In this document: positions 47,610-57,971 of the stretch, in pieces
How the letters are laid out: every line of letters starts with the position of its first letter
How positions within the stretch are numbered: position 1 is the first letter of the stretch
Assembly (NCBI RefSeq): GCF_011947225.1
Contig: NZ_JAATVW010000003.1
Span: 62,001-126,000, forward strand
Source of the DNA: Planosporangium flavigriseum
GTDB lineage: Bacteria > Actinomycetota > Actinomycetes > Mycobacteriales > Micromonosporaceae
Reading direction: 5' to 3'
Length of the DNA stretch: 64,000 bases
The notes under the pieces: generated by a model
What the model was told of the DNA's origin: nothing
Seen by the model: the letters and a program-made list of their open reading frames with translations, nothing else
Databases searched by the model: none
Translations under genes and position numbers: made by a program

Positions 47610-48130
47610 GCGGTGTCCCCACCCCGTGGTGCGCTGCGGCGGCGGGCCGGTTCACGGCCGCGACCAGACTCGCGGCTCCGCGCTGTCTTCCGGCTGCGCG
47701 CCGGCTCAGGATTCTCGTCGGTAGAACGCTGGGCCGGGGTACGCCGCACCGCTTTCGCCTGCCGTTTGGTCGCGCGCGGCGACACCGACTCCTCCTGATC
47801 GGCGTCGTCGACGGGCTCGTCTTCGGACGATCCCGAGATCTCGATCAACTGCGATGTGCGCTGGTGCAGGGAGTCGGCGAGCGCGGTCGTACGGGATTCG
47901 ATGGTCGCGGCCACCGCGCGCTGCGCCGCCGCCAGCAACGGGCCACGCACCTGCGCGGCGAGCTTGGCGACCTCTGGGGACGTCGCCAGAGTCGTGATCG
48001 CCGCACGAGGGTTGCCCAGCCGGTTCCCGCTCAGCCAGAGCGCCAGGCCGATCGCGGTCTTGCCCTTCTTGGTACGGCCGAGCAGATAACCGCCCACGAC
48101 CGCCGCCGTCAGCTTCGCACTGTCCCTCAT
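47606..48130 (-). CDS. Gas-vesicle-cluster small protein (GvpY-like)
   Basis: A 174-residue protein. The N-terminus is KLTAAVVGGYLLGRTKKGK, a short hydrophobic stretch followed by basic residues. A helical middle (ALADSLHQRTSQLIEI) leads into a highly basic Arg/Ser/Pro-rich tail. It matches by layout the accessory protein found between gvpF/G and the SRPBCC gene in Streptomyces gas-vesicle clusters. Function is unknown. The basic tail next to a polyacidic tail in the following gene product suggests the two might bind each other, which is inference. Confidence 0.6.
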   Translation of the reverse strand: MRDSAKLTAAVVGGYLLGRTKKGKTAIGLALWLSGNRLGNPRAAITTLATSPEVAKLAAQVRGPLLAAAQRAVAATIESRTTALADSLHQRTSQLIEISGSSEDEPVDDADQEESVSPRATKRQAKAVRRTPAQRSTDENPEPARSRKTARSRESGRGREPARRRSAPRGGDTA

Positions 48131-48158
48131 CGTCCGTTCCCCTTCGCTCGCACCGTCG

Positions 48159-48890
48159 TCACCAGCTCCACCGCCCCGTACCGGCTTCCGGCTGCGGCAG
48201 CTCGCCGGCGATGAAGTCGAAGGCCGGAAGTGGTCCCGCGTACTCGATCCCGTAGTTCTCGCCGAGATCGGCCCGCACCTGCTCGACGAGGTCGTCGAAG
48301 TCCGCCAGCCGATCGGCACGGACCAGGAAGGCGAAGCTCGCCTGCGTGACGTCATCGGGCAGCGAGACGACGTGCGACGCCGCGAGCGGGGCGAGGACCT
48401 CCACGATCCGGTCGCTGAGTTCACTGCGGCGAGCGTCCAGCGCGTGGCTGATCTCCTCACCTATTCCGATACGGAGATCCAAGCTCTGGCCGTTGCGGCG
48501 GCCCTGCTCCATCAGGTCACGCAGGCGCGGCGCGGCGGCGAGTACCTCCCGGATCTCGGCCTCCTCGTCGGCGGACACCTCCAGCCTGACCTCGACCAAC
48601 CCGTCCAGCTCAGCGAGGCGGCCGGCCACCAGATCGGCGTCCGGATCGAGGATCTCCTCGCGTACGGCGGCCTCGTCCGGCGCCACGGTGCCGAACCGGA
48701 CCGGCAGCACCGGGCCGTCGCGCAGCAGGGCGGTGAGCACGTCGAGGTACGCGATGGCGTCCGTCTCGTGCAGCTCGGTGTCCGCGAGGTCGCTCACGGC
48801 TGCCGCGACCGGCCCGGACCGGACGAGACGGACCGCGGCGGGCGGATCGGGGTGCTCCGCGCGTACGAGGCCGTAGACCTGAACAGCCAT
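48159..48890 (-). CDS. gvpF: Gas vesicle protein GvpF/GvpL family
   Basis: A 243-residue protein of the GvpF/L family: N-terminal strand VQVYGLVRAEHPDPP, the DVLTALLRDGPVLPVRFGT core, and a C-terminal domain with GPLPAFDF. GvpF and GvpL are accessory proteins that contact GvpA during vesicle nucleation. It follows gvpA directly, the stop of gvpA abutting its ATG. It is the more gvpF-like of two paralogues by position. Confidence 0.85.
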   Translation of the reverse strand: MAVQVYGLVRAEHPDPPAAVRLVRSGPVAAAVSDLADTELHETDAIAYLDVLTALLRDGPVLPVRFGTVAPDEAAVREEILDPDADLVAGRLAELDGLVEVRLEVSADEEAEIREVLAAAPRLRDLMEQGRRNGQSLDLRIGIGEEISHALDARRSELSDRIVEVLAPLAASHVVSLPDDVTQASFAFLVRADRLADFDDLVEQVRADLGENYGIEYAGPLPAFDFIAGELPQPEAGTGRWSW

Positions 48891-49334
48891 CTAGTCCTCC
48901 TCCCGTCCGGTGCGCCGGCTGGGCGCTCGCCGACCCGAGGGTGCGCGCCGGCGGTCGTCGTCCTCACCGTTCAGGAACGCGTCGGCGGCGTCGCTGAGCG
49001 TCTCCTTCACCCCGCTCAACACGCCTTTCGTCCGGTGCTTCGCGGCCCCCTCGTTCACTCCCCTGGAGATCCCCTGCACCAGGCCGGGAAGGCCGGTGAC
49101 CTGCCCTTCCGGCTGCAGGTCCAGCCGGTTGACCGCCTCGGCGAAGCGCAGGTAGGTGTCGACGCTCGCGATGACGATGCGGGCGTCGATCGTCAACAAT
49201 TCGATACCGACGAGGGAAACGAGCACGTACGCGTCGATGACGATGCCCTTGTCGAGGATGAGTTCGAGTACGTCCGCCAGGCCGCTGGGTCGCGGAGCGC
49301 GCGTTACTCCTGAATACGAACTGATCGCTGCCAC
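48891..49334 (-). CDS. gvpA: Gas vesicle structural protein GvpA
   Basis: A 147-residue protein. The GvpA core is [19 protein letters not shown], then [20 protein letters not shown] and [13 protein letters not shown] (residues ~18-72). This is the amphipathic helix-strand-strand-helix that builds the ribbed protein shell. A long C-terminal tail (~75 residues), basic at the end, is typical of actinomycete GvpA and absent from the 70-residue cyanobacterial form. The start is GTG. It lies between gvpK and gvpF. Confidence 0.92.
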   Translation of the reverse strand: MAAISSYSGVTRAPRPSGLADVLELILDKGIVIDAYVLVSLVGIELLTIDARIVIASVDTYLRFAEAVNRLDLQPEGQVTGLPGLVQGISRGVNEGAAKHRTKGVLSGVKETLSDAADAFLNGEDDDRRRAPSGRRAPSRRTGREED

Positions 49335-49349
49335 CTCTTTCGGTTGGGG

Positions 49350-49655
49350 TCAACCCTTCTCAGCCGGCGGTGGCGGTTCGGTCACCGCCAGCCGGTCGAG
49401 GTCGGTGTTGGACAGTCGGATGTCGTCCGCGGAGATGTCGAAGATCTCGCGGAGTTCGGTGAAGCGCTGGTCGAGCGCCAGCAGGGCCCGGCCAAGTCGC
49501 TCGATCTCGTCGTCGGTCAGCGAGCCGGCGTCCACGCGCCGCAACGCCTGGCGTTCGAGTAGCTGACGGACGATCTCCAGGAGGGCGATCACGAGCCGGC
49601 CGAGCCCGCGCCCGGCGTCCTCCGGGTCGATGTCGAACCGCAGGGGCGTGTTCAT
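49350..49655 (-). CDS. gvpK: Gas vesicle protein GvpK
   Basis: A 101-residue protein. Its core RFDIDPEDAGRGLGRLVIAL, LLEIVRQLLERQALRRVDAG and LTDDEIERLGRALLALDQR matches GvpK, a required accessory protein thought to act in early vesicle assembly. Its ATG overlaps the gvpS stop by 4 bp. Confidence 0.9.
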   Translation of the reverse strand: MNTPLRFDIDPEDAGRGLGRLVIALLEIVRQLLERQALRRVDAGSLTDDEIERLGRALLALDQRFTELREIFDISADDIRLSNTDLDRLAVTEPPPPAEKG

Positions 49656-49843
49656 CGGCCTTCTCCACCGTCCGCCAGCGTGTCCACCGCTGCCAGCAGC
49701 AGCCGGGCGTCGAGGCGGATCAGGTCGATGCCGGCGAGCCCGATGACGATGTCGCCGACGACGACCGCGCCCCGGTCGATAACCCGGTCGAGCAGGTCCA
49801 CGAGGTCGTTGGTGCCGACGCCGTGCGCGGGCAGCTCACTCAT
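49652..49843 (-). CDS. gvpS: Gas vesicle protein GvpS (GvpA-like small protein)
   Basis: A 63-residue protein. The sequence DLVDLLDRVIDRGAVVVGD and IVIGLAGIDLIRLDARLLL is a divergent GvpA fold with short ends. It overlaps the preceding gvpL by 8 bp and the following gvpK by 4 bp, matching the J-L-S-K order seen in Streptomyces, so GvpS is preferred over GvpJ/M. Such proteins probably cap or nucleate the shell. Confidence 0.8.
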   Translation of the reverse strand: MSELPAHGVGTNDLVDLLDRVIDRGAVVVGDIVIGLAGIDLIRLDARLLLAAVDTLADGGEGR

Positions 49844-50588
49844 CGGCGGTCACCGTGAGGTCCACGAAGGAGTACGGCGGCCAGGGCCCGGTCACGCGAA
49901 GCGCCAGGCCGTCGACCGCCAGCCGGTCGCCGCAGCGGTCCAGCGCTTCCACGAAGCGTGGCTGCTCGTCCCGGCGCACCAGGTAGGCGCGGTCGAGCAG
50001 GAGAGCGTCCTGCCGCTTTCCAGGCACGGTGTCGCGGGCCGTCTCGCCCAACGCCCCCTCGGTCCAAGCCACCAGCTCGAGCGCCGCGCGGCGGCGCTGC
50101 TCGAGCCGGTCGAAGTGCTGGCGTCGCCGCAGGAGGTACGCGGTGCCGGATTCAGCGGTCGATGCGTCAGCCGGCTCGGCTTCGGCATGAGGGTCGCCGT
50201 CCTCGCAGACCGTGACCCCCCACTCGTCGCAGCCGGCAACCCGCGCGAGCTGGGCACGAAGCGCGGCCACCCGGGCGGTCAGGAAACGCCTGGCCGCCTG
50301 CCGGTCCGTCACGACGGTGCCGAGCCGAAACGGAAGCGTGGCACCGCCGGACGCGGCGACGGCCCGGACCACGGCGTCGTGGCGCTGCGCGAGGGCCCCG
50401 ACCAGGCGTGGGTCGGCGGACTCGGCGACGACCGCCGCCAGGTCGGCCGTCGCCACGTCGCTGACGGCGAGGCCGAGGCCGTCCGCCGTGAGTACTTCGA
50501 CCGGTCCGTCGCCGACACCGCGAAGGGCGTCGACGGCGGTGTCACCCGGCACGGCGGCGTACAGGTAGAGGGCGCGTTCGGGGGTCAC
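49836..50588 (-). CDS. gvpL: Gas vesicle protein GvpL/GvpF family (second copy)
   Basis: A 250-residue GvpF/L-family protein. The N-terminus is ALYLYAAVPGDTAVDALRG. The conserved core contains LPFRLGTVVTDRQAARRFL. The C-terminal domain has LRVTGPWPPYSFVDLTV, with the GPWPPYSF block shared by the family. Position between gvpJ and gvpS suggests GvpL. The GTG at 50588 overlaps the gvpJ stop (GTGA). Confidence 0.88.
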   Translation of the reverse strand: MTPERALYLYAAVPGDTAVDALRGVGDGPVEVLTADGLGLAVSDVATADLAAVVAESADPRLVGALAQRHDAVVRAVAASGGATLPFRLGTVVTDRQAARRFLTARVAALRAQLARVAGCDEWGVTVCEDGDPHAEAEPADASTAESGTAYLLRRRQHFDRLEQRRRAALELVAWTEGALGETARDTVPGKRQDALLLDRAYLVRRDEQPRFVEALDRCGDRLAVDGLALRVTGPWPPYSFVDLTVTADE

Positions 50589-50938
50589 GACGGCTCCCCC
50601 TGACCGAGGCTGCGCTCCAGCGTGTCGAGGCGGGCGCGAAGGTCCCGGTTCTCGGCCTCCAGTGCGTCGCGCTCCCTGGCCGCTTTCGAGCTGAGTGAGG
50701 GGTCGTTCATCCACCAGTCGATGCCCATCTCCTTGGCGGTGTCCACCGAGGCGACGAGGAGCCGTACCTTCAAAGTCAGCAGTTCCACGTTCGCGACACC
50801 GACGACGATGTCCCCGACGATCACCACGCCCCGGTCGAGGACGCGTTCGAGGATGTCCGCGAGGGAGTCCGACGACCGCTGCCCGCCGCCGAAGCGCGAC
50901 GACGAGGTGGCGTACTTGCTTCGTGGTTCCACGTTCAT
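50585..50938 (-). CDS. gvpJ: Gas vesicle protein GvpJ (GvpA-related)
   Basis: A 117-residue GvpA-like protein. The fold reads LADILERVLDRGVVIVGDIV and VGVANVELLTLKVRLLVASV, then AKEMGIDWWMNDPSLSS. The GIDWW-containing segment distinguishes this paralogue from structural GvpA. A C-terminal coiled coil follows (RDALEAENRDLRARLDTLER). It may act at vesicle tips or in nucleation. Its ATG overlaps the gvpO stop by 4 bp (ATGA). Confidence 0.82.
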   Translation of the reverse strand: MNVEPRSKYATSSSRFGGGQRSSDSLADILERVLDRGVVIVGDIVVGVANVELLTLKVRLLVASVDTAKEMGIDWWMNDPSLSSKAARERDALEAENRDLRARLDTLERSLGQGEPS

Positions 50939-51249
50939 GAGGCATCGGTGGCGTTCCGTGAGAAGCGACGCAGTCGCTCGTACGAGGTGATGTGGCCGAG
51001 CCGGTCGGCGTCGACCCGATAGGTAGCCATGACGCTGCTGGTCGCGGGGATGCGCTCCAGCTCCGTCACGTCGACGAGGAATGACCATCCGTCACCGTCG
51101 GGCCGCGCTCCGGTCATGGCCTCCGGGGCGAGCCCGGTGAGCTCCGCGAACTCCCCCAACGCGGTCCGGGCGACCTGCGCGAGCGTGACGACACGAGGCG
51201 GTGAATCGCTTTTGTCTACTTTGTCTTGTTCGTGCCTTCGTGTCGCCAT
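50935..51249 (-). CDS. gvpO: Gas vesicle protein GvpO
   Basis: A ~104-residue protein. It contains VVTLAQVARTALGEFAELTG and WSFLVDVTELERIPATSSVM, the conserved GvpO core, then YRVDADRLGHITSYERLRRF. It is first in the operon, as in Streptomyces. The ATG at 51249 gives a typical start (MATRRHEQDK); ATGs at 51267 and 51327 are in frame. Confidence 0.88.
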   Translation of the reverse strand: MATRRHEQDKVDKSDSPPRVVTLAQVARTALGEFAELTGLAPEAMTGARPDGDGWSFLVDVTELERIPATSSVMATYRVDADRLGHITSYERLRRFSRNATDAS

Positions 51250-51604
51250 ACCAGCCGAGTTTGCCATATGGGCGGACTTCGGTAACCGTTCGGATGATGT
51301 GGGATATGGCACTAACGGCTTGTCCACTTAGTACGAATGACATATAGGCGCATCGGCAACGAGGCCGGCATTGGGGCCAACCGTGGCCGCCAGGAGGCCG
51401 TCGCCACCATCCAGATGTGACAGTCAACCGTGGAATTACGCCACTCGGAGCGACGGTGATATTACTTAAAGTAGTCTTCGCTCAAGGCGCGACCGCGACA
51501 GGGCGGCAGACGTGTGCTGATGCCCTACGCGGGGCACCTTCCGGTCATGAAGACCACGTGGGAGCCGCATGAAGAGCACGGGGACCTGTCCACGGGCGAA
51601 CCAG
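51250..51604. other. AT-richer intergenic region upstream of the gas-vesicle operon
   Basis: A 355-bp gap with lower GC than its surroundings. It must carry the gvp operon promoter on the minus strand. A candidate -10 (TATATGTCAT) is near 51340-51350. A small hairpin with arms TACTT/AAGTA lies near 51465-51475. No coding frame is convincing. Confidence 0.4.
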
Positions 51605-52569
51605 CTACTCCAGCATGGTGACCACGGTGGGACCGATGTCGTCTCCGACGAGTTCCAACGAGTTGGCGGCGCGTGCAGCGAGTTCAAGTGGTCCGACGTT
51701 CGAGGAGAGCTTTGCGTGCACGAGCCGGTCGAGACCAGCGCCAACCAGCGGCGCGACGGTGCGCAGAGTTGCGTCCATGCCGATCGACGCAGTCGTGCAC
51801 CGTGAACGACGATGTTGCGTTGGCGGTATAGCCGGCGCAGGACCGACTCAAAGACTGCCCGCACGTCGGCGAGTTCCTTATAGGGGTTGGCCAGCACAGC
51901 GGACATGCGCAGGGCTGCCGCCGCATCACTCGGATCGCGAATGGTGAGGGCCTGCCCAGCGCTGAGTGCATCAGCGACCGCTCGGCAACGGTCGAGGTTC
52001 TTGTGAAGACCCTCCAATAGGTTGCTCAGGGCGTCGGGCACAACAGGCTTGTGCCGGTATGACAGTGCCGTCAGCTCGGCGCGTGGCCACGAGCAAGTGA
52101 CGATCGCGGCCAGCCGGTCAGCCGCGACGACGCGGCCCGGCCTCCCCTCTGCGGTGTCGGATGCCTGCGACAGCAAGGACTCGATCGCTGACCATCCGCC
52201 GGAAACCGCTGGAGCCGGTGGTCCGGCGTTCAGCGGTGCCGCCATCTCCAGCGCGTCGTCGAGCAGGTCATGGCTGGACGTGGAGTACATCGTCCTCTCC
52301 CGAATCAGAGAGAGCACATCGACACCGCGTGCCGGTGGTGCCACCGGCAGTGCTGGATGGCCTGCGATCCACACCTGACCGACCGGCTCGAGCCGGGATC
52401 CGGATCCGCCGCGGGCGTAAGCGGCACGAGCCTGCAGACGCTGCACAAGAGTACCGGCGGCGCGAGCAGCCGCGGTGGGGTCCTTTGCAGTGATCGCGAA
52501 AAGGAAGGAACCGTACTGTCGGGGAGGCTTGGTGATGTCGTTAGTTACGAACCAGGAGGCGAGCCCCAA
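51605..52569 (-). pseudogene. Frameshifted gene encoding a HEPN-like (R-x4-H) protein
   Basis: Coding signal on the minus strand runs in one frame from about 52569 (GLASWFVTNDITKPP) to RQRNIVVHG near 51800. It then continues in another frame (TTASIGMDATLRTVAPLVG ... IGPTVVTMLE) to a TAG at 51607. One missing base near 51797-51800 would join the two. The RNIVVH hexapeptide fits the R-x4-H motif of HEPN domains, found in RNases of phage-defence and toxin systems. The 5' end also looks damaged: family-like sequence extends upstream of the only usable start (TTG) to an in-frame TGA. A sequencing error cannot be excluded. No partner gene is adjacent. Confidence 0.55.
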
Positions 52570-52675
52570 CGTGCGCGGCGTGGGGATCTGTGGCCAGGCT
52601 TGCAGCCAGACGCGAGGTCGGAGACGTCACGGGGTGTTATGCTTTCATGCAGAGCAGCAGACGCTCGACGTCTAA
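52535..52675 (+). CDS. Candidate small protein (46 aa) with strong ribosome site
   Basis: An ATG at 52535 sits seven bases after GGGGAGG and opens a 46-codon frame starting MSLVTNQEASPNVRGVG and ending TLDV, with TAA at 52673. A Rho-independent terminator begins four bases later. It overlaps the damaged 5' end of the HEPN-like gene on the opposite strand. The product is unrecognised, with three cysteines. It could be a real small gene or a regulatory antisense transcript. Confidence 0.35.
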   Translation: MSLVTNQEASPNVRGVGICGQACSQTRGRRRHGVLCFHAEQQTLDV

Positions 52676-52678
52676 AGC

Positions 52679-52708
52679 AGGGGAGTCGCCCACCAGGGCC
52701 ACTCCCCT
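52679..52708 (+). terminator. Rho-independent terminator
   Basis: Arms AGGGGAGT (52679-52686) and ACTCCCCT (52701-52708) enclose an inner GCCC/GGGC pairing and are followed by CTTTCTTTT. It terminates plus-strand transcription of the small ORF just upstream, the best T-run terminator in the region. Confidence 0.75.
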
Positions 52709-52895
52709 CTTTCTTTTGTCCAGAGTCGCCACGGGCCACCTCACCGTTGATCCGAACACTAGAACTGCGAACGATTCGGGCCTGCTTGGCAGATTCCACA
52801 CATTGCTGCCCCAGCGGGCGGCGGCCCGATGGGTCGGGCTGGACGATGACCACTGACACGCCCATCCCCACCCCTCCCCAAAAGAACGTCCGCTT

Positions 52896-52945
52896 CCAAC
52901 GACGGATGCCTCCCACCCGATCGGGTGGGAGGCATCCGTCGTTGG
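52896..52945 (-). terminator. Perfect 50-bp palindrome downstream of nrdJ
   Basis: The 25 bases at 52896-52920 are the exact reverse complement of 52921-52945, without a spacer. On the minus strand it is followed by TTCTTTT, so it can serve as a back-up terminator for nrdJ. Confidence 0.8.
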
Positions 52946-52992
52946 GCCCCAGCTATGGATATGTCAAACCCTGAGCACCTCTAAAAACTACT

Positions 52993-53020
52993 CATGGGAG
53001 ACATGCAGTAACTTCCCATG
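52993..53020 (-). terminator. Terminator immediately after nrdJ
   Basis: Arms CATGGGA (52993-52999) and TCCCATG (53014-53020) lie one base beyond the nrdJ stop and are followed on the minus strand by AGTAGTTTTTAG. Confidence 0.65.
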
Positions 53021-53021
53021 T

Positions 53022-55922
<2,901 letters not shown>

Positions 55923-56054
55923 GCCTTCCCCCACCATCTTCAATGCTCTCTCCGTCGGCGCGGAATCTGTCCCGCCCGCGTTATATCCGTCGTCCCTGAC
56001 ACTTCCGCTGTCCTCGCCCGCATGAGCGGGTGAGCGCCGCCGCGGTCGGCGCCC

Positions 56055-56084
56055 GTCGCGTCAGCCGCTCGCGGCTGACGCGAC
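56055..56084 (-). promoter_or_regulatory. Hairpin at the nrdR stop codon
   Basis: A perfect 14-bp stem (56055-56068 with 56071-56084, 2-base centre) covers the last codons and stop (56063-56061) of nrdR. There is no T-run. It may act as a processing, stabilising or attenuation site between nrdR and nrdJ. Confidence 0.45.
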
Positions 56085-56552
56085 CTCACGCCCCGACGCC
56101 CGCTCCTGCCGGTCGGCCCGCAGCGCGACGATCTCGCGCTCGAAGTCCCCCAGGCAGTCGAACGAGCGGTAGACGCTCGCAAACCTCAGGTACGCCACCT
56201 CGTCCAGTTCGCGCAGCGGCCCGAGGATCGCCAGGCCCACCTCGTGGCTGGGCACCTCGGCGGCGCCCCGGGCGCGGACGGCCTCCTCGACCCGCTGCGC
56301 CAGCACGGCGAGGGCGTCGTCGTCGACCGGCCGACCCTGGCACGCCTTGCGTACGCCCGAAATGATCTTCGAACGGCTGAACGGCTCCGTGACCCCGCTG
56401 CGCTTGACCACCGCGAGCACCGCCTCCTCGACGGTGGTGAACCGGCGGCCGCACTCCGGACACGAACGGCGCCGCCTGATCAACTGACCGTCGTCAGCCT
56501 CACGCGAGTCGACGACCCGGGAGTCCGGGTGCCGGCAGTACGGGCAGCGCAT
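56061..56552 (-). CDS. nrdR: Transcriptional repressor NrdR
   Basis: A 163-residue repressor of ribonucleotide-reductase genes. The zinc ribbon is [19 protein letters not shown] with [15 protein letters not shown] completing the four-cysteine site (residues 3, 6, 31, 34). The ATP-cone domain follows ([20 protein letters not shown]). Nucleotide binding to the cone controls binding to NrdR boxes. It is the first gene of the nrdRJ operon, divergent from lexA. Confidence 0.95.
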   Translation of the reverse strand: MRCPYCRHPDSRVVDSREADDGQLIRRRRSCPECGRRFTTVEEAVLAVVKRSGVTEPFSRSKIISGVRKACQGRPVDDDALAVLAQRVEEAVRARGAAEVPSHEVGLAILGPLRELDEVAYLRFASVYRSFDCLGDFEREIVALRADRQERASGREVASAASG

Positions 56553-56682
56553 CGTCTCGGCCTCTCGTGCATGTCATGGACACGCTGAGCACAGCGACAC
56601 CTACCCGCCTGGGGGCATCACTGTGCATAACGTGTGGATGAACTGTGGGCGACCGACCCCAACCTGTGGACGTCTTACACCC

Positions 56683-56697
56683 ATGTAACTACTACAT
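56683..56697 (-). promoter_or_regulatory. Candidate NrdR box
   Basis: ATGTAACTACTACAT, an inverted repeat with 5-bp arms and a 5-bp centre, 130 bp upstream of nrdR. Its size and AT-rich palindromic form fit NrdR operators, but the match to the consensus is partial. Confidence 0.4.
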
Positions 56698-56882
56698 CTG
56701 GGGGTTGACGTTAGGGCGTGCACCGATCATTCGCAAGTCAACTCGCCCATGTCCGCGGCGCGTCACATCGTCTGTCGCGTGTCTAACGCTCGTAAGCACA
56801 ATCGGTCGCTGCAAGCCGCGCGCGATGGCACCATGTCGGGGCGATCCGGAGCGGCGACCCCTCCCTTCGTACGGGCGTTCTA

Positions 56883-56898
56883 TCGCACAGATGTACGA
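56883..56898. promoter_or_regulatory. LexA-binding (SOS) box 1
   Basis: TCGCACAGATGTACGA matches the actinobacterial SOS palindrome TCGAACacatGTTCGA at 13 of 16 positions and is close to symmetrical. It lies ~175 bp upstream of lexA and suggests autoregulation. Confidence 0.55.
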
Positions 56899-56956
56899 TG
56901 AGATACCAGAGATGGCCACCCCGTGTCGAGCGTCGCGCCACGACACGCCGGCGGAC

Positions 56957-56972
56957 TAGTACAGATGTTTGA
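56957..56972. promoter_or_regulatory. LexA-binding (SOS) box 2
   Basis: TAGTACAGATGTTTGA matches the Gram-positive SOS palindrome at about 13 of 16 positions and is ~100 bp upstream of lexA, at promoter distance. Confidence 0.5.
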
Positions 56973-57072
56973 AACTGTCCGGCCGTGACGCTACGGTCAA
57001 TCCGCGAATCGATCACGCATCACGGACCCGGGCCCCCACCCGGGCGGACCGATGCGACAAGGGAGGATGGAC

Positions 57073-57921
57073 GTGGCCACCGACGACCCCGCGAATGCGC
57101 TCCCAGCCGACGGCCGGGGCCCTGAGCCCGAGCACACGCCCACCGACAGCCGCCCCGCCGCGGCCCCGTCGGCTCCACGTGCCGGCCGCCCCGCGACCCG
57201 CCGCGCCGGCTCGGGCCGCCAGCGCGGTGGCCAACCTGAGATCCGCCCTGTCAAGGCGGTCGTCACCGCGTTTCCGGACGTCGCCGCGGATGACCTAACT
57301 CAGCGCCAGCGGCGGATCCTGGAGTTCATCCGGGGAGCCGTCGAACGCAACGGATACCCGCCGAGTGTGCGTGAAATCGGCGAGGCGGTGGGCCTGGTCT
57401 CCCCCTCCAGCGTCGCTTACCAGCTGAAGGAGCTGGAGCGGAAGGGCTACCTGCGCCGCGACCCCAACCGCCCGCGCGCCGTCGACGTGCGCCCACCGAG
57501 CGAACTGGTCGCAGACCAGGAGGAGGCCGCCCGGGCGGCCCGACCGGCGCCGGCGTACGTGCCGATGCTCGGTCGCATCGCGGCCGGTGGCCCGATCCTC
57601 GCCGAGCAGGCCGTCGAGGACGTCTTCCCGCTCCCCCGCGAACTCGTCGGAGAGGGCACCCTGTTCCTGCTTCAGGTCAAGGGTGACTCGATGCTCGACG
57701 CGGCCATCTGCGACGGCGACTGGGTCGTCGTGCGCCAGCAGCCGACGGCCAACAACGGCGAGATCGTCGCGGCGATGCTCGACGGTGAGGCGACCGTCAA
57801 GACCTATCGCAACCGCGACGGTCACGTATGGCTGATCCCGCACAACCCGGCCTTCGACCCGATCCCCGGCGACGACGCCACCATCCTGGGCCGCGTCGTC
57901 ACGGTCATGCGCCGGATCTGA
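57073..57921 (+). CDS. lexA: SOS-response repressor LexA
   Basis: A 282-residue LexA, longer than the usual ~235 because of a ~55-residue Pro/Ala-rich N-terminal extension. The winged-helix domain has [20 protein letters not shown] and [19 protein letters not shown]. The self-cleavage Ala-Gly bond lies in [13 protein letters not shown] (residue ~169). The catalytic serine is in [16 protein letters not shown] and the lysine in [13 protein letters not shown]. It represses the DNA-damage regulon until RecA triggers cleavage. GGGAGG six bases before the GTG at 57073 decides the start over ATGs at 57052 and 57067. Confidence 0.93.
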   Translation: MATDDPANALPADGRGPEPEHTPTDSRPAAAPSAPRAGRPATRRAGSGRQRGGQPEIRPVKAVVTAFPDVAADDLTQRQRRILEFIRGAVERNGYPPSVREIGEAVGLVSPSSVAYQLKELERKGYLRRDPNRPRAVDVRPPSELVADQEEAARAARPAPAYVPMLGRIAAGGPILAEQAVEDVFPLPRELVGEGTLFLLQVKGDSMLDAAICDGDWVVVRQQPTANNGEIVAAMLDGEATVKTYRNRDGHVWLIPHNPAFDPIPGDDATILGRVVTVMRRI

Positions 57922-57929
57922 CCGCAAAA

Positions 57930-57965
57930 CGAACGGGGTGGTGGACTGTGCCACCACCCCGTTCG
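57930..57965. terminator. Bidirectional terminator between lexA and the beta-propeller gene
   Basis: A perfect 15-bp stem (57930-57944 with 57951-57965, 6-nt loop) lies between the two convergent stops. Confidence 0.85.
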
Positions 57966-57971
57966 GAAGGT

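Larger units (their letters stand above)
56553..57072. promoter_or_regulatory. Shared nrdR-lexA regulatory region
   Basis: A 520-bp divergent gap without a gene. It holds three DnaA-box-like nonamers (56622-56630, 56633-56641, 56665-56673), an ATGTA/TACAT palindrome that could be an NrdR box, and two SOS-box-like palindromes nearer lexA. GGGAGG at 57062-57067 is the lexA ribosome site. Confidence 0.5.

Noticed and set aside
47606-48460. Longer version of the GvpY-like protein starting within gvpF
   Set aside because: The extra N-terminus is a shadow of gvpF. The ATG at 48130 lies in the gap after gvpF and the protein then begins like its relatives.
55923-56060. Possible cobalamin riboswitch before nrdJ
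   Set aside because: The 138-bp gap lacks a B12-box-like sequence. The class II enzyme uses B12 as cofactor, so a B12-off switch is not expected.
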